Source of the DNA: an uncultured Clostridia bacterium
GTDB taxonomy: Bacteria; Bacillota; Clostridia; UBA1381
DNA length: 39,979 nucleotides
Assembly (NCBI GenBank): GCA_934487205.1
Contig: CAKSRS010000016.1
Location: 1 to 39,979, forward strand
Reading direction: 5' to 3'
This document shows, one piece after another, positions 1 to 7,053 of this stretch. Below the pieces are notes generated by a model that searched no databases, had not been told where the DNA came from, and worked only from the letters and a program-made list of their open reading frames with translations. The position numbers were made by a program, and so were the translations under genes. The number at the start of each line of letters is the position of its first letter. Within the stretch, counting starts at the first letter, position 1.

Positions 1-73
1 TTACGTACTGTCCCAATCCGCCGACAAGCCGCAGTCCTACGCCCGAATTTACCGCTATAACTATTCCGTGCAT
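1..73 (-). CDS. 5' end of an unidentified gene, cut by the window edge
   Basis: Only the first 24 codons are inside the window; the reading frame stays open to base 1. The protein begins MHGIVIAVNSGVGLRLVGGL, which I do not recognise. The start at 73 is chosen because a GGAGG lies 8 nt upstream; another ATG at 79 is only 2 nt from it. The same frame is open upstream to about 200 without a start codon, so a longer ancestral form is possible. A strong minus-strand promoter (238-266) and two terminator-like hairpins precede it, so expression is probably conditional on readthrough. Confidence 0.5.
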   Translation of the reverse strand, partial: MHGIVIAVNSGVGLRLVGGLGQYV

Positions 74-94
74 ATCCATTTCCTCCGTATTCTT

Positions 95-135
95 AAAAAA
101 TTCCGCACAGCCGTCGGCAAAATACCTACGTGCGG
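95..135 (-). terminator. Second leader terminator before the left-edge gene
   Basis: On the minus strand CCGCAC (135-130) pairs with GTGCGG (108-103), enclosing a 21-nt loop with a small inner GCC/GGC pairing. The hairpin is followed by AATTTTTT (102-95). It lies between the leader promoter and the start codon at 73, so it would stop transcription before the gene unless something prevents folding. Confidence 0.45.
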
Positions 136-141
136 TATAAT
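114..141 (+). promoter_or_regulatory. Degenerate antisense promoter
   Basis: TCGGCA (114-119), a 16-nt spacer and TATAAT (136-141) face right, against the minus-strand leader. The layout matches the promoter at the right end of the window (TTGACA, 17 nt, TATAAT, then AGAAAAAGGCA), but the -35 box has two changes. It could be a decayed antitoxin-RNA promoter. Confidence 0.3.
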
Positions 142-149
142 ATTCATAG

Positions 150-178
150 AAAAAGGCAAAACACCAAATTGTTCTGCC
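150..178 (-). terminator. First leader terminator before the left-edge gene
   Basis: On the minus strand GGCAGAAC (178-171) pairs with GTTTTGCC (162-155) over 8 bp including one G-U, with an 8-nt loop, followed by TTTTTCT. Together with the promoter at 238-266 it would define a transcript of about 80 nt ending before the gene at 73. The lower part (GGCA/TGCC followed by TTTTTCT) recurs at the right end of the window. Confidence 0.55.
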
Positions 179-237
179 CCAAGAAGACTATTTATACAGC
201 AATCTATGTGCTGAGTCGGCTTAAACCGACAAAAGGT

Positions 238-266
238 ATTATACTACAAATTATTACTTTTTTCAA
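238..266 (-). promoter_or_regulatory. Minus-strand promoter for the left-edge gene leader
   Basis: On the minus strand TTGAAA (266-261) and TATAAT (243-238) are separated by exactly 17 nt. The expected start near 231 leaves a leader of about 158 nt before the start codon at 73. That leader carries a GTCGG/CCGAC hairpin (213-228) and two terminator-like hairpins. Confidence 0.6.
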
Positions 267-297
267 GGTATTTCAAACAAAAAGCAGCCATACACCA

Positions 298-331
298 CCG
301 CAAACAAATTTAATTTTTGTTACTTTTGCGG
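298..331. promoter_or_regulatory. Dyad between two divergent promoters
   Basis: CCGCAAA (298-304) and TTTGCGG (325-331) form a 7-bp inverted repeat, with an inner ACAAA/TTTGT pairing. It lies between the minus-strand promoter at 238-266 and the plus-strand promoter at 349-377, a typical position for a regulator binding site. No regulator is identified. Confidence 0.35.
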
Positions 332-348
332 ATATAATCGCAAAACTA

Positions 349-377
349 TTGACATAATATAAGTATTGCGATATAAT
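349..377 (+). promoter_or_regulatory. Consensus promoter for the DUF4143-type ATPase gene
   Basis: TTGACA (349-354) and TATAAT (372-377) are separated by 17 nt, a perfect match to the vegetative consensus. The start codon follows at 401. Confidence 0.8.
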
Positions 378-400
378 ATACATAAGCGGAGGTGTTTGAA

Positions 401-1609
401 ATGATAAACAGACCTATGTATGTTGATAAGATTATGCGTTATGCAGATGCACCGTTTGTTAAAATATTGACCGGGATACGGCGCTGCGGAAAATCAACCA
501 TTCTGAAAATGATTATGCGTGAACTTCAAAAAAGAGGGGCGGCAGATGAACAGATTGTCAGTTACCGTTTTGATTCTATGGAGTATGAAGGTATGTCGGC
601 AAAAGAAATGTTTTCCGATATAAAGGGACATCTGTGCGACGGTAAAAAAACATACCTTTTCCTTGACGAAGTACAGGAAATAAAGAACTGGGAAAAGGTT
701 ATAAACTCACTTGCGGCGGATTATGATGTCGATATTTACGTGACCGGATCAAATTCGCGTATGATGTCATCGGAAATAGAGACCTATCTTACCGGACGAT
801 ATATTGCTTTTCGCATTTACACGCTGTCCTTTTCCGAATATCTGACCTTTAAAAAAACATACTCGGAGTTAAGGGAGCCGCGTGATGAACTGGCTGAATA
901 CATCAGACTCGGCGGATTCCCCGCAACGCACTTGCAGCGTTATTCCGAGGACGAGATATACACCATCGTACGGGATATATATAACTCTACGGTTTTTTCG
1001 GATATCGTCAAACGCAATCAGGTACGCAAAGTGGATCAGCTGGAACGTATTGTAAAATTTGCTTTTGATAATGTCGGCAAGACATTTTCAGCAAAATCAG
1101 TATCCAACTATTTAAAATCCGAGAAAAGGACAATTGATAACGAAACGGTTTACAGTTACCTTGAAAAGCTGGAGAGTGCATATATACTTCACCGTTGCTC
1201 GCGATACGATATTCAGGGAAAAGAACTCTTAAAAACGCAGGAAAAGTTCTATATTGCAGACACATCCCTGCGTTACAGTGTACTGGGGTACACGCAAACC
1301 TCTGTCGCTGCTATGCTCGAAAATGTAGTTTATCTTGAACTGTGCAGACGCGGATATTCGGTAAACATCGGTAAAACACACGATGGCGAAATCGATTTTA
1401 TCGCCCAAAGACAATCGGAAAAAATTTATGTTCAGGTCACTAAGGAAATATCATCGCAGGATACCGAACAGCAGGAATACAGCAGATTGCTTGAAATACG
1501 TGACAACTATCCAAAATATCTTTTGACTACCGACAGTTTCGCCGGCGGAAATTATGAGGGTATAAAGACCATGCACATCGCGGATTTTCTCCTATGCAAT
1601 GAATTTTAA
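401..1609 (+). CDS. AAA+ ATPase with DUF4143-type C-terminal domain
   Basis: This 402-aa cytoplasmic protein has a Walker A motif near its N-terminus (GIRRCGKST), a Walker B (TYLFLDEVQ) and a sensor-like VTGSNS. That is the AAA_14 ATPase arrangement usually followed by a DUF4143 domain. The C-terminal half contains a nuclease-like core with GEIDFIA followed by IYVQVT, as in restriction-endonuclease-like folds, where E or D and a Q-x-K/T motif coordinate metal. Cellular roles of the family are poorly defined; the genes are widespread and often stand alone. The start at 401 is preferred over an in-frame GTG at 392 because GCGGAGG lies 8 nt upstream. The gene has its own consensus promoter and a strong terminator, and it is the only plus-strand gene in this part of the window, so it is probably an independent unit. 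Confidence 0.88.
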   Translation: MINRPMYVDKIMRYADAPFVKILTGIRRCGKSTILKMIMRELQKRGAADEQIVSYRFDSMEYEGMSAKEMFSDIKGHLCDGKKTYLFLDEVQEIKNWEKVINSLAADYDVDIYVTGSNSRMMSSEIETYLTGRYIAFRIYTLSFSEYLTFKKTYSELREPRDELAEYIRLGGFPATHLQRYSEDEIYTIVRDIYNSTVFSDIVKRNQVRKVDQLERIVKFAFDNVGKTFSAKSVSNYLKSEKRTIDNETVYSYLEKLESAYILHRCSRYDIQGKELLKTQEKFYIADTSLRYSVLGYTQTSVAAMLENVVYLELCRRGYSVNIGKTHDGEIDFIAQRQSEKIYVQVTKEISSQDTEQQEYSRLLEIRDNYPKYLLTTDSFAGGNYEGIKTMHIADFLLCNEF

Positions 1610-1620
1610 TAAGAGTATAC

Positions 1621-1666
1621 AAAAAGAAGTCATACACCACCCACCGGTGATATATGACTTCTTTTT
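1621..1666. terminator. Bidirectional terminator between convergent genes
   Basis: A 14-bp perfect inverted repeat (1621-1634 and 1653-1666) starts with AAAAAG and ends with CTTTTT, so it gives a U-tract in both directions. It separates the plus-strand ATPase gene from the end of the long minus-strand operon. Confidence 0.85.
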
Positions 1667-1673
1667 CTTTTTT

Positions 1674-1862
1674 TTATGCAGCTGTGCCGAAGTTTATGTA
1701 TGAGACAATATTTCGTATCGCGTCATCGTCCCACACATCGCATGACAATGTAACATTCACTTCGTCAGAGGCTACCCTCACCCGCGCCCTGCCGTCCGAT
1801 ATTTCCAGATGACAGTTCTTATGTGATGCCGCTGCCGCTGCAAGATTTCCTATTTGTTTCAT
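1674..1862 (-). CDS. Small protein of unknown function (62 aa), last gene of operon
   Basis: I do not recognise this protein. It starts MKQIGNLAAAAASHKNCHLE and has an acidic C-terminal half with alternating beta-like segments (ARVRVASDEVNVTLSC) and a short helix (DAIRNIVSYI). There is no signal peptide or membrane segment. AGGAGGAATAT directly precedes the ATG, and the 12-nt gap to the upstream gene implies operon membership. It is the last gene before the bidirectional terminator. Confidence 0.7.
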   Translation of the reverse strand: MKQIGNLAAAAASHKNCHLEISDGRARVRVASDEVNVTLSCDVWDDDAIRNIVSYINFGTAA

Positions 1863-1874
1863 ATATTCCTCCTC

Positions 1875-2081
1875 TTACCCCGCGTACCGTATCGGTTCAC
1901 CGTCAAATGTAACCACGTACACGGTATTTCTCGTTTCAACTTCAATTCCGGTATCCGTTCTGTTTCTGACATCTGCCACCGCCGAGGTCCAAAGCACGTC
2001 CTTATCTACATAGATAACCAGCCTTTTACCTATCGCCGGCTCATAAGCAAAATGTCCTATAATTTTTTTCACAGGTTTCAT
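1875..2081 (-). CDS. Small protein of unknown function (68 aa)
   Basis: The start is placed at 2081 (MKPVKKIIGHFAYEPAIGKR) because GGAGGAAGAAT immediately precedes it and because the ATG overlaps the stop of the upstream gene as ATGA, the usual sign of translational coupling; an upstream in-frame ATG at 2123 lacks this context. The protein is beta-rich (LVIYVDKDVLWTSAVADVRN, then VYVVTFDGEPIRY) and probably cytoplasmic. Its family is unknown to me. Confidence 0.65.
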   Translation of the reverse strand: MKPVKKIIGHFAYEPAIGKRLVIYVDKDVLWTSAVADVRNRTDTGIEVETRNTVYVVTFDGEPIRYAG

Positions 2082-2284
2082 ATTCTTCCTCCAAAAAGCA
2101 TTGACGGTGCAAAACATATGCACAGTACCATCATATAAAACAGCACGGATAATCCGACCGATATAACGGCACCCGTTTCAAGCTCTGTCTTGCCGTCATT
2201 TACAACAACGTTTTCCTTGATAAAGCTGCGTACACGTTTTATTAATTCCATACACGCCAGTAAAAATAACACTTTATAAAACAT
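2078..2284 (-). CDS. Small membrane protein (68 aa)
   Basis: The C-terminal part holds a long hydrophobic stretch (AVISVGLSVLFYMMVLCI, about residues 39-63) that should span the membrane, and the N-terminus (MFYKVLFLLACMELIKRV) may form a second short hydrophobic segment. GTGGAGGAGTAATT precedes the ATG. The stop overlaps the next start by 4 nt, so it is co-translated with the 68-aa protein downstream. Family and function are unknown; the operon context suggests a role in element maintenance or transfer. Confidence 0.65.
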   Translation of the reverse strand: MFYKVLFLLACMELIKRVRSFIKENVVVNDGKTELETGAVISVGLSVLFYMMVLCICFAPSMLFGGRI

Positions 2285-2286
2285 AA

Positions 2287-2460
2287 TTACTCCTCCACTT
2301 TCTGAATATACATATCGACATCTACAAAATCGCCGCTGTCTAAAACATATTTTCCATTATACCACCCATCTTCAATGATATCCCGGGCTTCTTCCTCACT
2401 GTCAGCCTCAACCGGAACATCGCACTGCAATGTCTCGATAATTGATGCAATATATTTCAT
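2287..2460 (-). CDS. DpnD/PcfM-family small protein
   Basis: This 57-aa protein starts MKYIASIIETLQCDVPVEAD and continues with SEEEARDII and a C-terminal DSGDFVDVDMYI. This matches the DpnD/PcfM small-protein pattern (beta strand with an ETLQ-type motif, an acidic SEEEA helix, then D-x-D-F-V-D-V). PcfM is encoded in the conjugation region of enterococcal plasmid pCF10; its molecular role is not established. The ATG overlaps the stop of the VWA gene (TGATG) and GAGGAGGGAGTTTG serves as ribosome binding site, so it is translationally coupled. The gene is easily missed because of its length. Confidence 0.75.
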   Translation of the reverse strand: MKYIASIIETLQCDVPVEADSEEEARDIIEDGWYNGKYVLDSGDFVDVDMYIQKVEE

Positions 2461-3998
2461 CAAACTCCCTCCTCTATTAATTTTTCCGCAATTGTTTCCT
2501 TTAACAGCTCGCTTGTGCGATAAACCTTATCGGAAAACCGTGCGAGCGAAAACTCAAAGCAGCTGCCTTTATCAAGCAATATGCCCGTAAGCTTTGCCCC
2601 GGTGCCGGCTTTGAATTTTTCAAGCTCTGTCTGCATATTATCCGACAAGCTGCATTCGCCGTCCGTTATGAACACAATATCCGGCTTATCCATCTTCGCC
2701 GCCGCATCAAGTGCAGCTTTTACAGCATTATCAAAGCTTGTCCCGCCCGAAAGAAAGGTTTCGGCACAGGACATCAGACGTTCGCCAGGTACCGGTTCGT
2801 CCTTTTGGAAAAAGTCGGTTTTCGTATTCTTTGCAAAATGCACCAGTGCGAAATTCGTATGGTTTACCCTGCACAGCTCATACAATACCATAGCAAGCGC
2901 CATACCGTACGCACTGTTTTCACCAAAGGTTGAGCTTGACTCGTCAAGACACACAATCACGTCGCCCCTGCCTTTATATTCCGGCTCACGTCTGCGATAT
3001 TCCTTCAGGCTCTTATTCCGGTACTTACGTGCAAACAGCGGCACAAGTGCCGGGCTTGCCAGCATAGACAAATCGCTCGTCAATGTTCTCGACAGGTTAT
3101 TCCCCAGTCCGATGTCATACTTTTCACCGCGACCGTAGGCATAGCCGGATATGCGTTTTGAATTAAGCAATTCCTTATACCGTCCGAGAAACTTTGCGAT
3201 ATATCTGAGCTTTTGTGATCCTGCACACTGCTTTAATACCTCGTTGTTTACCTCGTTCCTCCGCAATTGGGAATCGCCGTCACCCCAGGCTATGAGCTGA
3301 TACACAACATCTTCGGCTTTTTCTTTTGCCGCGTCCGCCGCGACTCTTACTGCCGCCCGAACAGCCGCGTCTCTCTTTTGCATATTGTTCTTCAGTATAT
3401 TTTCATACATTTCCGCCTGCTCACGTTTTGAATTTATACGGTTCGCAAGCTCTGATGCACGCTTTTCGGCTTTCTTGCGGCTATCGCCCGAAAGCTTATT
3501 TATACCTCCGACAATATCAAGCAGTTTTTGCGTCAGCTGTTCTCTGTCTTTCTTTAAAGTCTCCAGCACATCATTCTTATCGTCCGGCAAAAAGCTGTCC
3601 AAATCGTCCGCAACAGACTGTATAAATTCCTCTGTTGCAGCAATTGCCGCAAGCTCTTTGCCCTCGCAGATTTTCTTGACTGATATATACTTGTCATCCG
3701 CCATCAGCCCGTTTAATATCCGTTTATTTACAAGCCGTGCCTGTGCCGACATATCGCGGTCATCATTGAATTTCGGATAGATACCGTATATCGACTGGAA
3801 CACGTCATTTGCAAGCTCGGAAAAGCTTTTGAGCCGATTTCTGTTCTGCCGTTCAATTTCCGGCAAGCCGCTGTCCGTCCGCAAATCGTCATATATAACC
3901 TGTTCAATCTGCGTTGATTTTAACACCCTGTTTGTATATTCTCTCTCGCTGAAAATATCGCTTGAAAGAATATCGTCAACTGTTTTAAATGTTTTCAT
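2460..3998 (-). CDS. VWA-domain protein, ViaA/CoxE-like partner of the MoxR ATPase
   Basis: The C-terminal third of this 512-aa protein is a von Willebrand A domain with a complete metal-ion-dependent adhesion site: DESSS (352-356), T420 in GGTS and D446 in FITDGE. The N-terminal 340 residues are helical and charged, with a likely coiled coil at about 145-230. There is no signal peptide, so the protein acts in the cytoplasm. MoxR-type AAA+ ATPases are typically encoded beside VWA proteins (RavA-ViaA, CbbQ-CbbO, NorQ-NorD), where the VWA protein links the ATPase to its substrate. Here the MoxR gene lies just upstream in the same operon, separated only by ssb. The target is unknown. AAAGGGTACGT precedes the ATG. 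Confidence 0.87.
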   Translation of the reverse strand: MKTFKTVDDILSSDIFSEREYTNRVLKSTQIEQVIYDDLRTDSGLPEIERQNRNRLKSFSELANDVFQSIYGIYPKFNDDRDMSAQARLVNKRILNGLMADDKYISVKKICEGKELAAIAATEEFIQSVADDLDSFLPDDKNDVLETLKKDREQLTQKLLDIVGGINKLSGDSRKKAEKRASELANRINSKREQAEMYENILKNNMQKRDAAVRAAVRVAADAAKEKAEDVVYQLIAWGDGDSQLRRNEVNNEVLKQCAGSQKLRYIAKFLGRYKELLNSKRISGYAYGRGEKYDIGLGNNLSRTLTSDLSMLASPALVPLFARKYRNKSLKEYRRREPEYKGRGDVIVCLDESSSTFGENSAYGMALAMVLYELCRVNHTNFALVHFAKNTKTDFFQKDEPVPGERLMSCAETFLSGGTSFDNAVKAALDAAAKMDKPDIVFITDGECSLSDNMQTELEKFKAGTGAKLTGILLDKGSCFEFSLARFSDKVYRTSELLKETIAEKLIEEGV

Positions 3999-4011
3999 AC
4001 GTACCCTTTCC

Positions 4012-4031
4012 GGGGAGGGTTGCCCCTCCCC
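4012..4031 (-). other. GNRA-capped intercistronic hairpin
   Basis: On the minus strand GGGGAGGG (4031-4024), a GCAA tetraloop (4023-4020) and CCCTCCCC (4019-4012) form a perfect 8-bp hairpin 13 nt before the start codon of the VWA gene. There is no U-tract, so it is not a standard terminator. It may stabilise or process the mRNA between ssb and the VWA gene, or tune VWA translation. Confidence 0.6.
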
Positions 4032-4041
4032 TTATACTCGG

Positions 4042-4455
4042 TTAAAACGGCAAATCATCGTCTCCCGGTTCAAACTCGCCAAAGCCGGAAAAGTCACTTT
4101 CCGTACTCACGTCCCTTTGATTATCCGCGTTTTCGCTCTTTTTGCTCTCCGCAAAGCCTACCTCGCTCGCATTTATGCAGAAAGAATTTATGCGTTCGCC
4201 GTCCTTTTCATAAGAATAGGTTTCAAGGTCGCCCACAACAAAAACCAGCTTACCTTTTGCAAAGTATTTCTCTGCAAATTCCGCAGAGCTGCGCCACGTT
4301 ATTACGGGAATAAAGTCCGCAGCCGGTCTGTCCTCATCCTTTTTCTTATAGCGCCTCTGCACGGCAATTCTGAAGTTTGCCACCTTTGCATCGCCTGCCA
4401 TTCTAATCTCTGGGTCCTTTGTAAGTCTGCCAATAAAGATACATTTGTTCAACAT
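4042..4455 (-). CDS. ssb: Single-stranded DNA-binding protein
   Basis: This 137-aa protein has the SSB N-terminal OB-fold signature (MLNKCIFIGRLTKDPEIRM, then FRIAVQRRYKK and FIPVITWR) and the canonical acidic C-terminal tip DDDLPF that recruits replication and repair partners. It coats single-stranded DNA during replication and presumably also protects transferred strands. Mobile elements often carry their own SSB. It sits between the MoxR ATPase gene (18-nt gap) and the VWA gene in one operon, which is unusual because MoxR and VWA genes are usually adjacent. GGAGAGG lies 7 nt before the ATG. Confidence 0.95.
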   Translation of the reverse strand: MLNKCIFIGRLTKDPEIRMAGDAKVANFRIAVQRRYKKKDEDRPAADFIPVITWRSSAEFAEKYFAKGKLVFVVGDLETYSYEKDGERINSFCINASEVGFAESKKSENADNQRDVSTESDFSGFGEFEPGDDDLPF

Positions 4456-4473
4456 AATTTTACCTCTCCTTTT

Positions 4474-5838
4474 TTACATACCAAGACGTATTTTTTCTTC
4501 CAGCGAAATGTATGTTGCATTTGCCATACCTGCCGCTTTCCTGTTAAGCTCGTCCGTTTTTTTCTTCCCGTCGCCTATTGCCTGTGCTGCACATTGGGAC
4601 ATACCGCCCGTTTCCAGAGCAGTCATCGACTTGTATATCCGCACCAGCTCGGACGAAAATTTTATGTACGGTTTTAGGTTCTCGGCATCCTCTTTCATTG
4701 CGTCCTCCAGCTCGGAAAAAGCCTCGCCTGCCATTGCCAGCAGGCGGTCTATCTCACTTCCTACCGGATTTTCGCAGATTTCTCTTAATATCCGTTCAAC
4801 CTCGGGTATTTCCTCGGGCTTATTCCAGAAATAGTTTTTTAACACAAGCAAATCAGACGGTGTGACCTCGCCGCGTCCTTCAAGATATGCTTTGGCACGT
4901 ACAATCTGCGAAAAGCTCAGAAATTTACGGTCGGATACGTGAATACCCTTTTGTCTGAGCGTGCATAAAACCCTGTCCGCCAGGTCATTAACCTCGTCCG
5001 GCACCTTGATAGCCTGCACTTCCTTTTGCATCGTCTCAAGCTCTGCAAGGCTTACCGTTGCCTTTACGGTGTTTGTGCCGCCGTTCTGCTTTGCCCGCAG
5101 GATTTTCAGCCGATTTTCGCGTTCGCCGATATATTCGGTCAAGACCTTTAAATCAAACCTGTCATACAGCGGTTTTAAAATCGCCTGGCTGCTGTCGGCA
5201 AAATTCGGAATTTCATTCGACGCCGCAAAAAATGATATTACCGGGATAGGTACTGCCTGCCCCTCATTTGTATAAACGTGCTCGTTTAATGATGTGAGCA
5301 GGGAGTTTAGTATTCCGTCATTTGCCTTGAAAATTTCATCAACAAAGCATATATGACTGTCCGGAATTTTCCCGGCGGTTATCATTTTCGGCGTATTCGG
5401 CTTTAAGCTGCACAGTATTTCACGTACAGCTTCGAGCTGCTTTTCCAGAATATGTGCTGCCTTCAAGGTTTCGGGATTTGCGTCAATTTCATAGTCTGCG
5501 TACTTTTCTTCAAGCTGCCGCAAAAGCACCGTGTAGGACGCGTCCTTTAAAAGCTCGTCCTTCGGCATACTGCCGGGAATAAGGCTGGACAAATCCAGCC
5601 GCCCGAACAGCTTTTCTTCATCGGTCTGCTTTGAGATAAGGTACTCAAACTGCTTTGCACCGGTAATTCTTTTTCTGAACTCGTTAATGCAAAAGCTTTT
5701 TGCCTGTCCCGTACCGCCGAGGATAAAGAGGTTCTTTTTCGCCAGCAGTGCCAGTGCGATACATTCGATAAGCTCGCTGCGTTCCGCCGCAACCGTGCTT
5801 ACTTCGGCAATTACCGCCGACATTTTTTCATTATTCAT
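4474..5838 (-). CDS. MoxR/RavA-type AAA+ ATPase
   Basis: The 454-aa protein carries a Walker A motif GGTGQAKS (41-48), a Walker B with ICFVDE (D167-E168), a sensor-1 FFAASNE (N208) and a RavA-like DRFDLK segment, in the order typical of MoxR-family AAA+ ATPases. The last about 110 residues are helical and may bind the VWA partner. Such ATPases remodel or activate protein complexes together with a VWA protein. No membrane segment is present. AAAGGAAG precedes the ATG. It lies in the element's replication/maintenance operon with ssb, the VWA gene and further upstream the clamp and helicase genes. The substrate cannot be deduced from sequence. Confidence 0.88.
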   Translation of the reverse strand: MNNEKMSAVIAEVSTVAAERSELIECIALALLAKKNLFILGGTGQAKSFCINEFRKRITGAKQFEYLISKQTDEEKLFGRLDLSSLIPGSMPKDELLKDASYTVLLRQLEEKYADYEIDANPETLKAAHILEKQLEAVREILCSLKPNTPKMITAGKIPDSHICFVDEIFKANDGILNSLLTSLNEHVYTNEGQAVPIPVISFFAASNEIPNFADSSQAILKPLYDRFDLKVLTEYIGERENRLKILRAKQNGGTNTVKATVSLAELETMQKEVQAIKVPDEVNDLADRVLCTLRQKGIHVSDRKFLSFSQIVRAKAYLEGRGEVTPSDLLVLKNYFWNKPEEIPEVERILREICENPVGSEIDRLLAMAGEAFSELEDAMKEDAENLKPYIKFSSELVRIYKSMTALETGGMSQCAAQAIGDGKKKTDELNRKAAGMANATYISLEEKIRLGM

Positions 5839-5878
5839 CTCTGTACTTCCTTTCGTTTGTTAAATTTTATGATGTCCC

Positions 5879-6958
5879 TTAAACGTGACAGTCCACACAG
5901 ACTAAGACAGTGTTGTCATCTAAAGAATTATAGAGTTCATCAATCCTATCAGACCACAGCTCATCCCCATTTTCGGCAGTCTTGTTGTCTTCGGCAAAGT
6001 CATCAGCCTCATAATAAACACCGTCTTGTAAATAGGCACTGACAAATTGTGTAAAAATATGCTTACATCTGCTTTTTGTACCCCTTCTGTCCAAATACTG
6101 GGATAGCGTTTCACCTTTTTTGTATAACATATCCCAATCTGCAAATAGTCCGTTTACTCCGATGTCGAAATAACCGTATTCTTCCGGAACTACACCCATT
6201 TCAAATATTTTCCTGTACTTTTTGTAATTGGATATAGCTTCGTTAAATATGTACCGGCGCATTTCCTTCCACTGAATATCCTTTTTTCGTGCTGCGGTAA
6301 CCCAACGATATCCCTCAGGGGCAATGAGTTCAGCATCATTACACCTACAATTGCCGACAATAAACTCATCACATTCCTCTTTAACAAGGAACATTTCGGG
6401 CCAATGACTGTCTATGCTATACCAATCATAACGGGCATTGGGATTATATACATAACCATAACCCCCATGCTCATCGTCATAATCCATATCCTTTTCCAAC
6501 GCCGCAAAATCCTCAAAGCTTTTATATAGCTTTTTATACGGATAACCGGAAAGTGCCGTCATCTTCTTTGCCGCCTTTGAGCGTTTTGCATTTTTAAGTT
6601 GTCCAAAGCGTTTTTGATATACCAATCCATCGCGAACGATAAACTTATCATAAACAACAATATTATCAACACTGACAATCCCGCCATCCGGGAGCTTTAT
6701 ACAGTCTACAGTCTGATTTTCGTATGCATTTTTTAGTTCAGTTGTGATGTCATCAAACTCCTGATACTTAGGATTGTTTGTAGTATCACTGTACGGGTCA
6801 AAAAGTTCAATAACTCTCCGATACACCTCTTTCGCAAACGTATTGTTTATATCCCTGCGTGTTTGGTTCAATTGTCCGGTGTTATCTTTGTCGCAATTTG
6901 TTCCGGTATCCGGTTCAATCTCCGGTATATCAATCGCTGCTAATGTTCTGTAATACAT
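5879..6958 (-). CDS. Protein of unknown function (359 aa)
   Basis: The start at 6958 (MYYRTLAAIDIPEIEPD) is chosen for GAAAGGA upstream; a longer reading from 7021 lacks a ribosome binding site. I do not recognise the family. The protein is rich in aromatic and charged residues. It has a KRSKAAKK basic patch near residue 145, a cysteine pair in VGNCRCND and a C-terminal VCVDCHV that could bind metal, and a long acidic tail (EADDFAEDNKTAENGDE). There is no signal peptide or membrane segment. It sits directly downstream of another unknown gene and upstream of the MoxR gene in the same orientation, so it probably belongs to the same functional block. Confidence 0.75.
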   Translation of the reverse strand: MYYRTLAAIDIPEIEPDTGTNCDKDNTGQLNQTRRDINNTFAKEVYRRVIELFDPYSDTTNNPKYQEFDDITTELKNAYENQTVDCIKLPDGGIVSVDNIVVYDKFIVRDGLVYQKRFGQLKNAKRSKAAKKMTALSGYPYKKLYKSFEDFAALEKDMDYDDEHGGYGYVYNPNARYDWYSIDSHWPEMFLVKEECDEFIVGNCRCNDAELIAPEGYRWVTAARKKDIQWKEMRRYIFNEAISNYKKYRKIFEMGVVPEEYGYFDIGVNGLFADWDMLYKKGETLSQYLDRRGTKSRCKHIFTQFVSAYLQDGVYYEADDFAEDNKTAENGDELWSDRIDELYNSLDDNTVLVCVDCHV

Positions 6959-6987
6959 AATTTTTTCCTTTCTTTTATCGGGGTTAT

Positions 6988-7018
6988 CAGGTAACGGCAG
7001 AAATCTGCCGGCTACCTG
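6988..7018. repeat. Intergenic inverted repeat
   Basis: CAGGTA (6988-6993) and CGGCAG (6995-7000) pair with CTGCCG (7005-7010) and TACCTG (7013-7018) around an AAAT loop, giving 12 base pairs with small bulges. It lies in the 95-nt gap between two co-directional minus-strand genes. There is no U-tract on the minus strand, so it is more likely an mRNA processing or stability structure than a terminator. Confidence 0.5.
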
Positions 7019-7053
7019 CACCCAAGTTTTTTATACCGCTGCATCGGTTTTCT

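Noticed and set aside
3829..4677. Plus-strand frame of 282 codons
   Set aside because: It lies opposite ssb and the ends of the MoxR and VWA genes, which have clear motifs and ribosome binding sites; the plus-strand product is low in recognisable structure and has no upstream Shine-Dalgarno.
6988..7018. Terminator between the 181-aa and 359-aa protein genes
   Set aside because: The inverted repeat is strong but lacks a U-tract in the direction of transcription.
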